Shown here: piece after piece, positions 26,708 through 35,677 of the stretch
Numbering within the stretch: position 1 is the stretch's first letter
How the letters are laid out: the number at the start of each line of letters is the position of its first letter
Origin: Epilithonimonas bovis DSM 19482
GTDB taxonomy: Bacteria > Bacteroidota > Bacteroidia > Flavobacteriales > Weeksellaceae
Length of the DNA stretch: 64,000 bases
NCBI RefSeq assembly: GCF_900108115.1
Contig: NZ_FTPU01000002.1
Location: 62,001 to 126,000 of the forward strand
Direction of reading: 5' to 3'
Translations under genes and position numbers: made by a program
The notes under the pieces: generated by a model
The model's input: the letters and a program-made list of their open reading frames with translations, nothing else
Told to the model about the DNA's origin: nothing
Database searches by the model: none

Positions 26708-27391
26708 TTAAAATTCAAATTCTTCGCCTAATTCTGGCAATATAAAATCTATCTGTTTTGCAGAAAAGTGTTTTTTAGCCTCTTCATGATTGATTTCAAT
26801 CGGTGGAAAAGTATCGAAATGGCAACCAATCACTTTTGGTGTTTTCAATAATTCCGAAGCGGCAAAAGCGGCCTTTCTCGGGCACATGGTATAATGCTTA
26901 CCAACCGGAATAATCGACAAATCCAGCTTCCCAAAAACTTGCGGCAAAATACTCATCTCCGCAGATACACCGGTATCTCCTGCCAAATAAAGATTTCTGC
27001 CGTCTGCAAACCTAAAAACATAACCTGATGCCAATCCGCCATAAGTCCCGTCTGGAAAAGAACTGGTGTGCAATGCAGGAACCATAGAAATCTTAAGACC
27101 ATCCAATTTGGCAGAACCTCCAAAGTTGATATCAATATTTTTCTTATGCTTAAAATATCCGCAAATCTCTGGTTGTCCTATTATTGTTGCATCCGGATGA
27201 TTATCAAGCACTTCTACAACATCTGCAATATGGTCGCCGTGGGCATGCGTAATCAAAACATAGTCTATTTTTTGAGCTTTTATATCAAAATTAGTCTGAT
27301 CTTTCTGATAATTATAAAAGGGATCAGAAAGAATGGTTTGCCCGTTATAGGTGAACAAAAAACAATTTTGTCCAAGGAATTTTATTTTCAT
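26708..27391 (-). CDS. UPF0173-type metal-dependent hydrolase (beta-lactamase fold)
   Basis: The 227-residue protein carries the metallo-beta-lactamase signature THAHGDHIADV, a later metal ligand in LAGDTGVSAEMS, and a His near the end (IGCHFDTFPP). The length matches the UPF0173 hydrolases. The substrate is unknown. It lies 12 bp after menA on the same strand, so the two are likely cotranscribed. Confidence 0.85.
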   Translation of the reverse strand: MKIKFLGQNCFLFTYNGQTILSDPFYNYQKDQTNFDIKAQKIDYVLITHAHGDHIADVVEVLDNHPDATIIGQPEICGYFKHKKNIDINFGGSAKLDGLKISMVPALHTSSFPDGTYGGLASGYVFRFADGRNLYLAGDTGVSAEMSILPQVFGKLDLSIIPVGKHYTMCPRKAAFAASELLKTPKVIGCHFDTFPPIEINHEEAKKHFSAKQIDFILPELGEEFEF

Positions 27392-27403
27392 TTTTATCTC
27401 TTA

Positions 27404-28333
27404 TCAATTAAAATAGTTAAGGCCAAAAGCGGTTAAGATTGCCATAACAAAAGTTAGAATACCGACCTGTTTCAAAAAAGGGTCCAATTGTTTTGGTTCT
27501 TTTACGGCCATGATATTTCTTCTTAATTTCATAAACGGGAACATAAGCACAACTACTATGAAAGGGTAAAAATTCTGATGCTGCTGCCCAAAATTAATCA
27601 TAAGAAAAAGAAATATCAGCAATATTGGTAACTGCAGCAGAATGATCTCATAAACCATTGCCTTCCGAAAGCCCAGCCTGAGTGCCAGTGTTTTTTTGCC
27701 AGACAATTCATCATTCACAATATCCCTCATGTTATTGAGATTAAGGACGGCCATACTCAATATCCCTATTGCAGAAGCCGGAATCAAAACGTCATAGTCA
27801 AAGGTTTTGGTAAAAAGGAAATAACTTCCACACACAGACACCAATCCAAAGAAAATAAAGACAAATATATCACCCAATCCCATGTAGCCATAAGGTTTTT
27901 TACCTACCGTATAACCAATCGCTGCCAAGATACAGGCGATCCCGAGCCCTATGAAAATCCAGAATTCCTTGGTATAATCCGGGTAAAACGCAACATAAAG
28001 TAAAGCGACCGTTGCCACAAATGACAACACAGACAATAAGATAACAGCATTTCTCATCTGATTAGCTGTAATTTTCCCTGAGGCTACTGCCCTGCTTTCT
28101 GCTTCGCCAATCCTGTTGTGGTCTGTCCCTTTTATCCCGTCACCATAATCATTTGCAAAATTGGAAAGGATCTGATACAAAAGTGTGACTAAAAGTGCCA
28201 ACGCAAATATCCGCCAGTCCCAATTGCCGCCTTCCTGAGAAATCCGCCATCGTGCTATAAAAGACCCCATGATTATCCCACTCAGTGACAGTGGTAATGT
28301 TCTAAGCCGTGCGGCTTGTATCCAATATTTCAT
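27404..28333 (-). CDS. menA: 1,4-dihydroxy-2-naphthoate polyprenyltransferase
   Basis: The 309-residue UbiA-family membrane protein has about eight to nine helices. Its first prenyl-diphosphate motif is NFANDYGDGIKGTDHNR (DxxxD type) and the second is NNMRDIVNDELSGKKTLA. It attaches the isoprenoid tail to DHNA, making demethylmenaquinone. This is the quinone step that feeds the menaquinol needed by the NarI-like subunit at 1.9-3.0 kb. The menB gene lies about 100 bp upstream on the same strand. Confidence 0.93.
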   Translation of the reverse strand: MKYWIQAARLRTLPLSLSGIIMGSFIARWRISQEGGNWDWRIFALALLVTLLYQILSNFANDYGDGIKGTDHNRIGEAESRAVASGKITANQMRNAVILLSVLSFVATVALLYVAFYPDYTKEFWIFIGLGIACILAAIGYTVGKKPYGYMGLGDIFVFIFFGLVSVCGSYFLFTKTFDYDVLIPASAIGILSMAVLNLNNMRDIVNDELSGKKTLALRLGFRKAMVYEIILLQLPILLIFLFLMINFGQQHQNFYPFIVVVLMFPFMKLRRNIMAVKEPKQLDPFLKQVGILTFVMAILTAFGLNYFN

Positions 28334-28434
28334 AAATTAGTTGTCGGTTGTTAGTTGTCGGTTGATGGAAAAAATGTCAAAAAATAATGTTGAATAAAAT
28401 ACTATTAACTAGAAACTGACAACCATCAACCAAA

Positions 28435-29271
28435 TTAAGATATCCACTGATCGTCTCCGAAATTTGGTTTCCTTTTTTCGAGGAAGGCATTTCTGCCTTC
28501 TTTGGCTTCTTCGGTCATATAAGCCAAACGGGTTGCTTCGCCAGCAAAAACCTGCTGCCCAACCATTCCGTCGTCTGTGAGATTCATTGCAAACTTCAGC
28601 ATTCTGATAGACATTGGTGATTTGGCCAGGATTTCCTGAGCCCATTCGTAAGCCGTATCTTCTAATTCTGCATGCGGAATTACGGCATTTACCATTCCCA
28701 TATCAGCAGCTTCCTGAGCCGAATAATTTCTTCCTAAGAAAAAGATCTCCCTGGCTTTTTTCTGACCTACCATTTTTGCCAAATAAGCAGAACCATAACC
28801 ACCATCAAAACTGGTCACATCAGCATCGGTTTGTTTAAATATAGCATGCTCCTTACTTGCCAAAGTCAAATCGCAAACCACATGCAGCGAGTGTCCTCCT
28901 CCAACAGCCCAACCATTAACAACAGCAATCACTACTTTCGGCATAAAACGGATCAAACGCTGAACTTCCAAAATATTGAGGCGGTGCCTGCCGTCTTCGC
29001 CAACGTAACCTTTTTGGCCGCGTGCTTTCTGATCGCCACCACTGCAAAATGCATGACCGCCGTCTTTGGGACTTGGCCCTTCGCCTGTCAATAAAACGAC
29101 ACCGATGGATGGATCCTCGGAAGCGTCATAAAAAGCATCATAAAGTTCTGAAGTGGTTTTTGGCCGGAAAGCGTTCCTGACCTCTGGTCTGTTAATCGCA
29201 ATTCTTGCGACGCCATTTGATTTTTTATAGGTAATATCTTCGTATTCTTTAGCGGTTTTCCAGTCTGCCAT
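28435..29271 (-). CDS. menB: 1,4-dihydroxy-2-naphthoyl-CoA synthase
   Basis: The 278-residue crotonase-fold enzyme carries the MenB-specific features AFCSGGDQKARG, VNGWAVGGGHSLHVVCDLT (oxyanion hole), and DADVTSFDGGYGSAYLA. It closes the second ring of the naphthoate from o-succinylbenzoyl-CoA. With menA downstream it forms part of the menaquinone pathway. A short inverted repeat (GGTTGATGG at 28360-28368 with CCATCAACC at 28423-28431) lies in the gap between the two genes. Confidence 0.95.
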   Translation of the reverse strand: MADWKTAKEYEDITYKKSNGVARIAINRPEVRNAFRPKTTSELYDAFYDASEDPSIGVVLLTGEGPSPKDGGHAFCSGGDQKARGQKGYVGEDGRHRLNILEVQRLIRFMPKVVIAVVNGWAVGGGHSLHVVCDLTLASKEHAIFKQTDADVTSFDGGYGSAYLAKMVGQKKAREIFFLGRNYSAQEAADMGMVNAVIPHAELEDTAYEWAQEILAKSPMSIRMLKFAMNLTDDGMVGQQVFAGEATRLAYMTEEAKEGRNAFLEKRKPNFGDDQWIS

Positions 29272-29364
29272 TTTTTGAAAATTTTCCCCAAATATACGCA
29301 GATTAATTGGAATTAGGAACGGTAATAATAACGTGAAAAGTTTGAATTTTGCGCAGCTGCGTAA

Positions 29365-29460
29365 GGGATAGCAGCGGTTATCCTTTTGTTTTTTTTATGA
29401 CCTAGGCACTACGGCCAGAGAAATGTTGATGAAAAAACAAAAGATAGTAGCGGATAGCCC
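29365..29460. repeat. Dispersed intergenic hairpin element, copy 1
   Basis: The core is AGCGG-TTATCCTTTTG (29373-29388), then a variable loop, then CAAAAGATA-GT-AGCGGA (29438-29454). The inner ATCCTTTTGTTTT and AAAACAAAAGAT arms pair. The same core occurs at about 41181-41285 and 59952-60027. Confidence 0.7.
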
Positions 29461-29539
29461 GACCCGCTTGTTTTTCTATGGATAAGTTTTGATCTTTTCA
29501 TAAATGCACTGGAAAAACAAAGGGTTACGCCCAAACAAA

Positions 29540-29564
29540 AAAGCTCCAGTCTTACTGAAGCTTT
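29540..29564 (-). terminator. Intrinsic terminator of the DUF4920 gene
   Basis: AAAAGCTCCAGT and ACTGAAGCTTT pair with one mismatch around a CTT loop. On the minus strand the stem is followed by a T run. Confidence 0.6.
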
Positions 29565-29585
29565 ACAATTATTATAGCATTAGAA

Positions 29586-30074
29586 TTATTCTACAACCTT
29601 GATCGCATTGGCCAAAAAGCGGGTTTCGGTTTTGGGTTCTGTAATAGCATCAATCTCAGCCTGTGACTTTTTTGCATCCTCGGCGTAATGCTGCAATTCT
29701 TTAACTGAGGTTGTTTTGCTCTCTGCAGTACCTTCTAAAACGACGGTTTTCCCTTCTAAAGCCGTTGGGACAAAAAATGCGTAATCCTTCATCTTTACAA
29801 AAAAGGTTTCGCCACTATCAGTCGCGAGGCTTACCCAACATCCTTTTTTGGGACAAACGCCAGTCACTTTACCTTTTACCGCAACATTAGTAATTTTATT
29901 TTTGCTTTTCAGTTCCTTATTAAGTTCGTCTGTAGAAACGGCTTTTTTTACCAATTTGGAAGGGACATCCTTGCCATAGAAATCACCCACTTTTGCATCA
30001 CCTGCCGGCGGGCCGGATTGTGCATAAAATGATAAGGATACTCCCAACAAAAGGACAGAAAACAGATTTTTCAT
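29586..30074 (-). CDS. DUF4920 exported protein
   Basis: The 162-residue protein has a signal peptide (MKNLFSVLLLGVSLSFYAQS) and an OB-fold-like DUF4920 domain. The domain contains VKGKVTGVCPKKGCWVSLAT, whose two cysteines (CPKKGC) could bind a metal or form a disulfide, then TFFVKMKDYAFFVP. It is probably periplasmic. Function unknown. A terminator follows at 29540-29564. Confidence 0.8.
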   Translation of the reverse strand: MKNLFSVLLLGVSLSFYAQSGPPAGDAKVGDFYGKDVPSKLVKKAVSTDELNKELKSKNKITNVAVKGKVTGVCPKKGCWVSLATDSGETFFVKMKDYAFFVPTALEGKTVVLEGTAESKTTSVKELQHYAEDAKKSQAEIDAITEPKTETRFLANAIKVVE

Positions 30075-30277
30075 ATTGTCGATTTTTATTTTTTTTCAGA
30101 TGTTAAATGCAGTCGCGCTCATCACAATTGGTGTATGATTACAAGATAGAAAGGCGATTTTATAGTTTTAATTTTAATAATGTAAATTTATAAAATTATT
30201 CAGAATGAGAAAAAATAATCATCAGATGTAATATTCTTCCTCACTAAAATGTCTTACCTATTATAAAATATAACATT

Positions 30278-31093
30278 ATGAAAATAAAACTTTTATCTCT
30301 CATCCTTCTGGCCTCGGTAGGGAATTTTTCTTGTATACAAAGCAAAAACGGCTCTAATGACGTGATGTTTTCGCATATCCTGTCAGACTCCGGCAAGGGC
30401 GAAGTCATTGAGAAAACTTACGCACTGGATTTTGATGAACTGCAGATCTCCACAGGCCTGAATGCAGAAGTTTATAAATCTCAAAAAGAGCAGATTGTTG
30501 TCTATGCGCCATCTGACCTGATGCAGTATGTCATAGTGAAACAGGAAGGCCGGAAAGTGACTGTAAAAATAGAATCGAAAGGGTTTAAAAATATCTCAAC
30601 AGACCGAATCAAAATCAAGGTCTATGCAAGGGAATTTGATAAACTGGCAGCCAGCTCCAGCGGTAGTGTGGTGCTAAAGGATGATTTCAGTTTTTCTGAT
30701 CTTGATGTAAAAGTATCAAGCTCCGGAAATGTAAAAGGGAATATCAGCGGTAATAATATTAATATCCAGGCTTCCAGCAGCGGTGATTTTTACGGTGATG
30801 TTGTTGCTAAGAATCTTAACCTGCAAACCTCCTCATCCGGCGGGATTAATATCAAAGGGAAAGCAAATAATGTAACTGCACAGGCATCGTCATCCGGTGA
30901 TATAAAAGCAGAAAACCTGACTGCCGAAAACGCCATTCTCACAACATCTTCTTCCGCAGATATTACTTTAGGCGTCAGCCAGAGCCTTACTGCAAGCGCA
31001 TCTTCCAGTGGCGACATCAATGTTGTAAAAAGAGGTAGCCTGAATAAAGTGATGAAAAACGAAAGCAGTTCCGGATCAGTTAATATCAGATAA
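30278..31093 (+). CDS. GIN-domain (DUF2807) lipoprotein with SSSG repeats
   Basis: The 271-residue protein starts with a lipoprotein signal ending in NFSC. From about residue 125 the motif SSSG (or SSSA) recurs about every 20 residues, eight times: SSSGSV, SSSGNV, SSSGDF, SSSGGI, SSSGDI, SSSADI, SSSGDI, SSSGSV. This is the turn of a right-handed beta-helix expected for DUF2807. It is probably surface or periplasmic; function unknown. An insertion sequence begins about 20 bp after the stop. Confidence 0.85.
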   Translation: MKIKLLSLILLASVGNFSCIQSKNGSNDVMFSHILSDSGKGEVIEKTYALDFDELQISTGLNAEVYKSQKEQIVVYAPSDLMQYVIVKQEGRKVTVKIESKGFKNISTDRIKIKVYAREFDKLAASSSGSVVLKDDFSFSDLDVKVSSSGNVKGNISGNNINIQASSSGDFYGDVVAKNLNLQTSSSGGINIKGKANNVTAQASSSGDIKAENLTAENAILTTSSSADITLGVSQSLTASASSSGDINVVKRGSLNKVMKNESSSGSVNIR

Positions 31094-31114
31094 TAATACA
31101 CTTATGGCATAAAA

Positions 31115-32837
31115 AAAGAATCCGTCTCACAACAAAATTTGAGGCGGATTTTTTATTTCAGTAAAATGTATATTATTTTGGAAAATAGAAAAAGTTGTCC
31201 TCTTTAGGCAACTTTCTTTCTTAGATTGTGTGCTAAAGCGTGTAAACCGAACTCCAATTCTACTTTTTTCAGACCTTTGAGGGTAAACCGCTTAAAATTA
31301 TTGCAATGTTTGAGATGTGCAAACACAGGTTCTACTTCAACCGAGCGTTGTTTTCTTTTTTTAATGCCTTTTTCACTGTTTAAAAGTTTTCGTATTTTCT
31401 CTTTGTAATCTTCCAAATGATGGTTCCGTTCGATGCTTCGGTTTTCTTTGGAACTGTGGCAAACGCCTCTAATTGGGCATCCATCGCAGTTTTTAGCCTG
31501 ATAATGGGAGAGCTTTTGAGGATAACCGGTCTTGGTTTTGCGCGTGCTTTCGTGCGTTTTTTCCATCTTTTGTCCCATCGGACAAACGTAAAAATCGTCT
31601 TCCCCGTTGTAATGCAGATTTTCTTTGCTGAAAATCTTGTGTTTCGCCTGATAACGGGCATTCTGCTCTTTGTCGAAAGTATTGTATTTTACAAATGGTG
31701 TAATATTGTTCTGTTCCAATAATTCGTAGTTCTGCTCGCTTCCGTACCCCGCATCAGCAGTGAGTTCTTCCAACTCTTCCATTCTTTTTTTACCAAACAA
31801 TTTCTCAAAATTTTCCAAATGACGCTCCAAAGTATTGATATCATTGGTTTGCTGATGGATGGTATAATTGACGATGATTTGATTCTCTGTGGAAATCTGT
31901 GCATTATAAGCCGGTTTGAGCTGTCCATTCATCATGTGATCGTCCTTCATTCTCATGAAAGTAGCATCTTCATCGGTCTTGCTGTAGGAATTCCGCTCTG
32001 CTAAAATAGCTTCCTGAGCTTCGTATTTATCGAGGTTTTTCTCAAAATTTTTTTTAATGTAATTCAGTTTGGCTTTGGCTTTTTTGTCGGAATCGGTTTT
32101 ACCCCCGCTGCCTTTTAATTTGGCATTGATATTTTCTGCCGTTTGCCGGATTTTTTCTTTGCTGATCTCTTTGAACTCCGGCGGTTCAGGGTCTTTATCT
32201 TCTTCCTTTGCCACACTTTGAGCGTATTTCCAGAGCTCTTCCAGCTGACGAAGCATTTTTTCTTTGTTGGTTTTGATGGCATTTGCCCAGACAAAAGTGT
32301 AGCGACCCGCCTGTGCTTCAATTTTGGTTCCGTCTACAAACACCTGTTTCAGGCTCACCAAACCTTCTTCTGCCAAAAGCAAAACCACCTGTGAGAAAAT
32401 ATTTTTGAAGGCGGCTTCAAGTTTATGGGTACGAAAACGGTTCACGGTATTGTGATCCACGATGCTCATGTTGGAGAGCCACATGAAGTTGATGTTTTCA
32501 CGAAGCGCTTTTTCGATTTTCCGCGATGAATAAATATTGTTCATATACGCAAAAACCATCACCTTGAGCATCATCACGGGATGATAACTGGGATTTCCTT
32601 CTTTGCTGTAAGCTTTCAGGAGCGGGTCAATGTTTACCTTCTCCAAAATATCATTAACGATCCGAACAGGATGATTTTCGGGAATCAAATCCTCAAAACT
32701 ACAAGGAAACAAAACCAACTGATTTTGATTGTAATGCTTAAAATTCATAAACAACTGTCTGATTATCAGATATAAATATACAAAAACCCTCAATAATAAC
32801 CAAAAAAAATCCGCCTCAGTTGTGAGACGGATTCTTT
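31115..32837. mobile_element. IS1182-type insertion sequence, apparently complete
   Basis: Terminal inverted repeats match over 19 bp: AAAGAATCCGTCTCACAAC at 31115-31133 and its complement at 32819-32837. Each end folds into a hairpin (AATCCGTCTCA with TGAGGCGGATT) followed inward by a T run, which could stop readthrough into the transposase. A single intact transposase (31204-32748) fills the element. No convincing target duplication is visible; the flanking bases are A/T runs, so the outermost few bases are uncertain. It sits between a GIN-domain gene and a coiled-coil gene, and both appear intact. Confidence 0.85.
31204..32748 (-). CDS. IS1182-family transposase
   Basis: The protein has 514 residues from the ATG at 32748 (upstream TTG rejected). 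The N-terminal domain (about 1-110) has the DUF772-type pattern YSRKIEKALRENINFMWL. A DDE region follows with FVDGTKIEA, ELTADAGYGSEQNYELL, and a C-terminal segment EPVFAHLKHCNNFKRFTL. The middle section (about 150-260) is Lys/Glu-rich. The frame is uninterrupted, so the element may be active. It catalyses cut-and-paste or copy movement of the surrounding element. Confidence 0.93.
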   Translation of the reverse strand: MNFKHYNQNQLVLFPCSFEDLIPENHPVRIVNDILEKVNIDPLLKAYSKEGNPSYHPVMMLKVMVFAYMNNIYSSRKIEKALRENINFMWLSNMSIVDHNTVNRFRTHKLEAAFKNIFSQVVLLLAEEGLVSLKQVFVDGTKIEAQAGRYTFVWANAIKTNKEKMLRQLEELWKYAQSVAKEEDKDPEPPEFKEISKEKIRQTAENINAKLKGSGGKTDSDKKAKAKLNYIKKNFEKNLDKYEAQEAILAERNSYSKTDEDATFMRMKDDHMMNGQLKPAYNAQISTENQIIVNYTIHQQTNDINTLERHLENFEKLFGKKRMEELEELTADAGYGSEQNYELLEQNNITPFVKYNTFDKEQNARYQAKHKIFSKENLHYNGEDDFYVCPMGQKMEKTHESTRKTKTGYPQKLSHYQAKNCDGCPIRGVCHSSKENRSIERNHHLEDYKEKIRKLLNSEKGIKKRKQRSVEVEPVFAHLKHCNNFKRFTLKGLKKVELEFGLHALAHNLRKKVA

Positions 32838-32857
32838 ATTTTATATCGTGTATGATA

Positions 32858-33637
32858 TTAGCTAAACTTAATGATATCCTGCATTTTTGCAGTTTCTTCG
32901 TTAACCAGCTCATCATCAACCAGGATTTTACCAGAATGCTCATCAATAATGATTTTTTTTCTTTGGGCGATTTCCATTTGTTTTTGTGGCGGAACGGTAA
33001 AGAATGACCCTTTTGGCGCGCCTCTTTCCAAACCTACAACCGCAAGACCTGTTTTAGACCCATTACGGATTCTCTGATAAGAAACCAACAGCCTGTCATC
33101 AATTTTTTCTGAGAACTCTTTTGATTTTTCCAGAAGATATTCTTCTTCTTTCTGAGTCTCGGCAATCAGCGTGTCCAACTCATTTTTCTTGTGAGTAAGG
33201 TGATTTTTCAGCTCTTCTATTTTTACATTAAGGTCAGACAAAGTTTCTTTCTTATGATCAATCTTTGCACCATATTCCTTAATTCTTTTGTCAGCTAACT
33301 GAACTTCCAATTCCTGATATTCAACTTCCTTGGCAAGCGCTTCAAATTCTTTGTTATTCCTAACATTGTCTTGTTGCGTTTTATATTTTTCCATCAGGTT
33401 CTGAGCCTGCTTTATCAATTCTTTTTTATCATTGATTTCTGCGTTTTGCTCAGCAATTTCTGCTTCAAACTTTTGGGCTCTTTTCTCAAGACCTTCTATC
33501 TCTATTTCGAGATCCTCTACTTCAATCGGCAATTCACCCCTTGTGTTGCGGATCTCATCAAGACGAGAGTCTATAATCTGCAAATCGTAAAGAGCTCTTA
33601 GTTTTTCTTCTACAGAAATTTCGTTTACTTTAGCCAT
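32858..33637 (-). CDS. Coiled-coil protein related to C4-zinc-ribbon (PF02591-like) proteins, zinc cysteines lost
   Basis: In this 259-residue protein, residues about 15-185 form a long coiled coil (EVEDLEIEIEGLEKRAQKFE and similar heptads). The C-terminal ribbon is recognisable from RGAPKGSFFTVPPQKQMEI and IIIDEHSGKILVD. In relatives this region reads CxxC...CxxC (for example CGGC...CEHCG). Here all four cysteines are replaced (PKGS and DEHS). The fold may be kept without zinc. The function of the family is unknown. The Nif3-like gene lies 2 bp upstream on the same strand, an association common in bacteria. Confidence 0.8.
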   Translation of the reverse strand: MAKVNEISVEEKLRALYDLQIIDSRLDEIRNTRGELPIEVEDLEIEIEGLEKRAQKFEAEIAEQNAEINDKKELIKQAQNLMEKYKTQQDNVRNNKEFEALAKEVEYQELEVQLADKRIKEYGAKIDHKKETLSDLNVKIEELKNHLTHKKNELDTLIAETQKEEEYLLEKSKEFSEKIDDRLLVSYQRIRNGSKTGLAVVGLERGAPKGSFFTVPPQKQMEIAQRKKIIIDEHSGKILVDDELVNEETAKMQDIIKFS

Positions 33638-33639
33638 AT

Positions 33640-34737
33640 CTATATAAAATAATTAACCGGATTTGTTTTTTTTGTCGTTTTAGCGATGGCAAAGGTAGTG
33701 AATTTTTCGGACAAAATTTCAAATAATTGTTGAGTAACAAATTGTTCTGACTCAAAATGGCCAATATCACAAATTAGCATTTTACCTTCTCCTGCAAAAA
33801 AATCATGGTACTTGATATCACCCGTTAGGTAAGCATCACATTTAACCGATAACGCAGCCCTGATTCCGCGGGCACCACTGCCGCCTAAAACACCTACTCT
33901 TCTGATCTTTTTTCGCCCAAAAGAACTGTGCCTGATGACATTAAGATTAAATTTATCTTTTACGTATTGTAAAAAATAACCTTCATCCATTTCTGTTTCC
34001 AGATCTCCGAATCTCCCCAAACCCGTGTATTGATTCTCATTATCCAAAGAAATCAGCTGATAGGCCACTTCTTCGTAAGGATGGTTTTGGCGCATCGCAA
34101 AAAGGATCTGGTGTTTTTTATAATCTTCAAAAATTACAGATAGCAGAACCTCATCAGTCTTTTCCCTCACATCATGACTGCCAACTTTTGGCTGCGAACC
34201 CTTTAACGGGCGAAACGTCCCTGTCCCGTTGATTGCAAAACTACACTCGTCATAAAAACCAATATCTCCGGCACCGGCTGCAAAAAGCGAATCTTTCAGG
34301 CGCTCTGCAGAATCTGCCGGAACATACACTTCCAGTTTCTTCAATTGGTTTTGCTTAGGCAACAATACCTGTTGGTTTGTAAGCCCTAGAACCTCACAAA
34401 TTTTATAATTGACACCAAAATAGTCATTATCAAATGCTGTATGGATGGCATAGATAGCAATCTTATTTTCCAGAGCCTTGAGAACAGCATTTTCAACATA
34501 GTTTTTTCCGGTAATAGATTTGAGCCCCGAAAAAATAATTGGATGGAAACATACTACAAGATTAAACCCCTTATCAATTGCTTCATCAATGACAGGTTCC
34601 AGGGCATCGTGCGCAATCAACAGGCCGGATATTTCGCGATCCGGATTACCGCATAGCAAACCTACATTATCAAAATCTTCCGCCTGTTGCGCCGGAATTA
34701 TTTTTTCGAATGCGGAAATAAATTCTTTAATTTTCAT
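33640..34737 (-). CDS. Nif3-like dinuclear metal centre protein
   Basis: The protein has 365 residues from the ATG at 34737; earlier TTG/ATG codons would overlap the RES gene. Metal-site motifs are VVCFHPIIFSGLKS near the N-terminus and TGDIKYHDFFAGEGKMLICDIGHFESEQF near the C-terminus. A PII-like insert (about 130-235) matches the long form of the family (YqfO/YbgI). These form hexameric toroids with a di-metal site; the reaction is uncertain (GTP cyclohydrolase I type 2-like annotation is doubtful). It is cotranscribed with the coiled-coil gene, 2 bp away. Confidence 0.88.
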   Translation of the reverse strand: MKIKEFISAFEKIIPAQQAEDFDNVGLLCGNPDREISGLLIAHDALEPVIDEAIDKGFNLVVCFHPIIFSGLKSITGKNYVENAVLKALENKIAIYAIHTAFDNDYFGVNYKICEVLGLTNQQVLLPKQNQLKKLEVYVPADSAERLKDSLFAAGAGDIGFYDECSFAINGTGTFRPLKGSQPKVGSHDVREKTDEVLLSVIFEDYKKHQILFAMRQNHPYEEVAYQLISLDNENQYTGLGRFGDLETEMDEGYFLQYVKDKFNLNVIRHSSFGRKKIRRVGVLGGSGARGIRAALSVKCDAYLTGDIKYHDFFAGEGKMLICDIGHFESEQFVTQQLFEILSEKFTTFAIAKTTKKTNPVNYFI

Positions 34738-34747
34738 GATTGATAAA

Positions 34748-35200
34748 TTATCTGATGAACAGCCTGTCATCAAAAGTAAATTTTTCTGTTTTTTTAATAA
34801 TAAGCCCCGGGAAGTTAAGGTGCCTTGGATTTATAATATAATTAAATTCTCCCTGCACCGTAGCAGAAGGTACTCTCATCACCAGGAACTTATTGTCTTT
34901 TAGAAATTTGTCCACCATTTTTTGAGTACCGTCAGAGTGTGGGAAAGTATTCCATTCCTTTGGCAACCGCTTTGGCTGATAAACCTCCACATCAGGTATT
35001 TCTATATGCACAAGCCGGTAATCCTTTGGTAAAATACCCAAAGGGATATGCACCGCAATCTCAGTTACACACAAAGCTATAGACTGCGCTGTGTACAGCG
35101 CTGCGTTGCCTTTGCTGTTCCATCTTCCGCCTGCTATTTCCGCTCCTTTTCCTGAGAGATCATCGGCATACATCTCTTTAGCAAGTCTGTAAACAATCAT
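34748..35200 (-). CDS. RES-domain toxin (second RES-Xre pair)
   Basis: The 150-residue RES protein has GGRWNSKGN (Arg), CVTEIAVHIP (Glu) and VPSATVQGE (Ser), the three residues that define the family. It starts 3 bp after the antitoxin stop. RES toxins deplete NAD+ or ADP-ribosylate targets such as phosphoribosyl pyrophosphate synthetase. It is clearly diverged from the first RES protein at 19325. Confidence 0.9.
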   Translation of the reverse strand: MIVYRLAKEMYADDLSGKGAEIAGGRWNSKGNAALYTAQSIALCVTEIAVHIPLGILPKDYRLVHIEIPDVEVYQPKRLPKEWNTFPHSDGTQKMVDKFLKDNKFLVMRVPSATVQGEFNYIINPRHLNFPGLIIKKTEKFTFDDRLFIR

Positions 35201-35203
35201 CCC

Positions 35204-35662
35204 TTATGCCAAAACACCATGTTCTATACGCGTAAGCTCATCCATAAGAAGCGCTATACCAAAACTACTGCCTAACAGATCCTGAGGTTTTGTTTTTCCC
35301 AGAGCTAAATTTTCTGCCTGCAGCCAAATCATAAAATTATCCGCAGAATCAAAAACCTCTTCTCCCCTGGTATACAACATCTCTATCTGCAAAATCTTTT
35401 CTGACTGAAGTGTATCAAAGGTTTTATCTTCTTTTTGGTAACGGGATAATGTCTTTCCCGAAATATGAAGGAAACCAGCCCACTCCTGAAAACTAAAAGG
35501 AAACTTCTTAACAAGACTATCAAAAAACTTAAAGCTAATACCTTTTTCCGCAACATCTATGATACGGAAAATACCGGCATCATCATAGTTATGATAGCCA
35601 TATACAGCTAATGACTCCTGAATGGTATTGATATTGTCTGATGTCTTAATATTTTTCATCAT
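35204..35662 (-). CDS. Xre/MbcA/ParS-family antitoxin (second RES-Xre pair)
   Basis: The ATG at 35662 (or the next codon) gives 152 residues. A TTG frame at 35680 would begin inside the -7 box and is rejected. The HTH segment (about 60-85, LHISGKTLSRYQKEDKTF) and the C-terminal domain (LYTRGEEVFDSADNFMIWLQ...GIALLMDELTRIEHGV) match ParS/MbcA antitoxins. It neutralises the RES protein and should repress its own promoter at 35678-35719. Confidence 0.9.
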   Translation of the reverse strand: MMKNIKTSDNINTIQESLAVYGYHNYDDAGIFRIIDVAEKGISFKFFDSLVKKFPFSFQEWAGFLHISGKTLSRYQKEDKTFDTLQSEKILQIEMLYTRGEEVFDSADNFMIWLQAENLALGKTKPQDLLGSSFGIALLMDELTRIEHGVLA

Positions 35663-35677
35663 TCTTCTTTTACAACA

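Larger units (their letters stand above)
29272..29585. other. Gene-free gap with a dispersed hairpin repeat
   Basis: This 314-bp gap holds copy 1 of the dispersed repeat (29365-29460) and the terminator of the DUF4920 gene (29540-29564). No supported reading frame or further RNA is seen. Confidence 0.6.

Noticed and set aside
31105-31114. Target-site duplication of the insertion sequence
   Set aside because: The flanking bases are A/T runs and no equal short direct repeat could be read at both ends.
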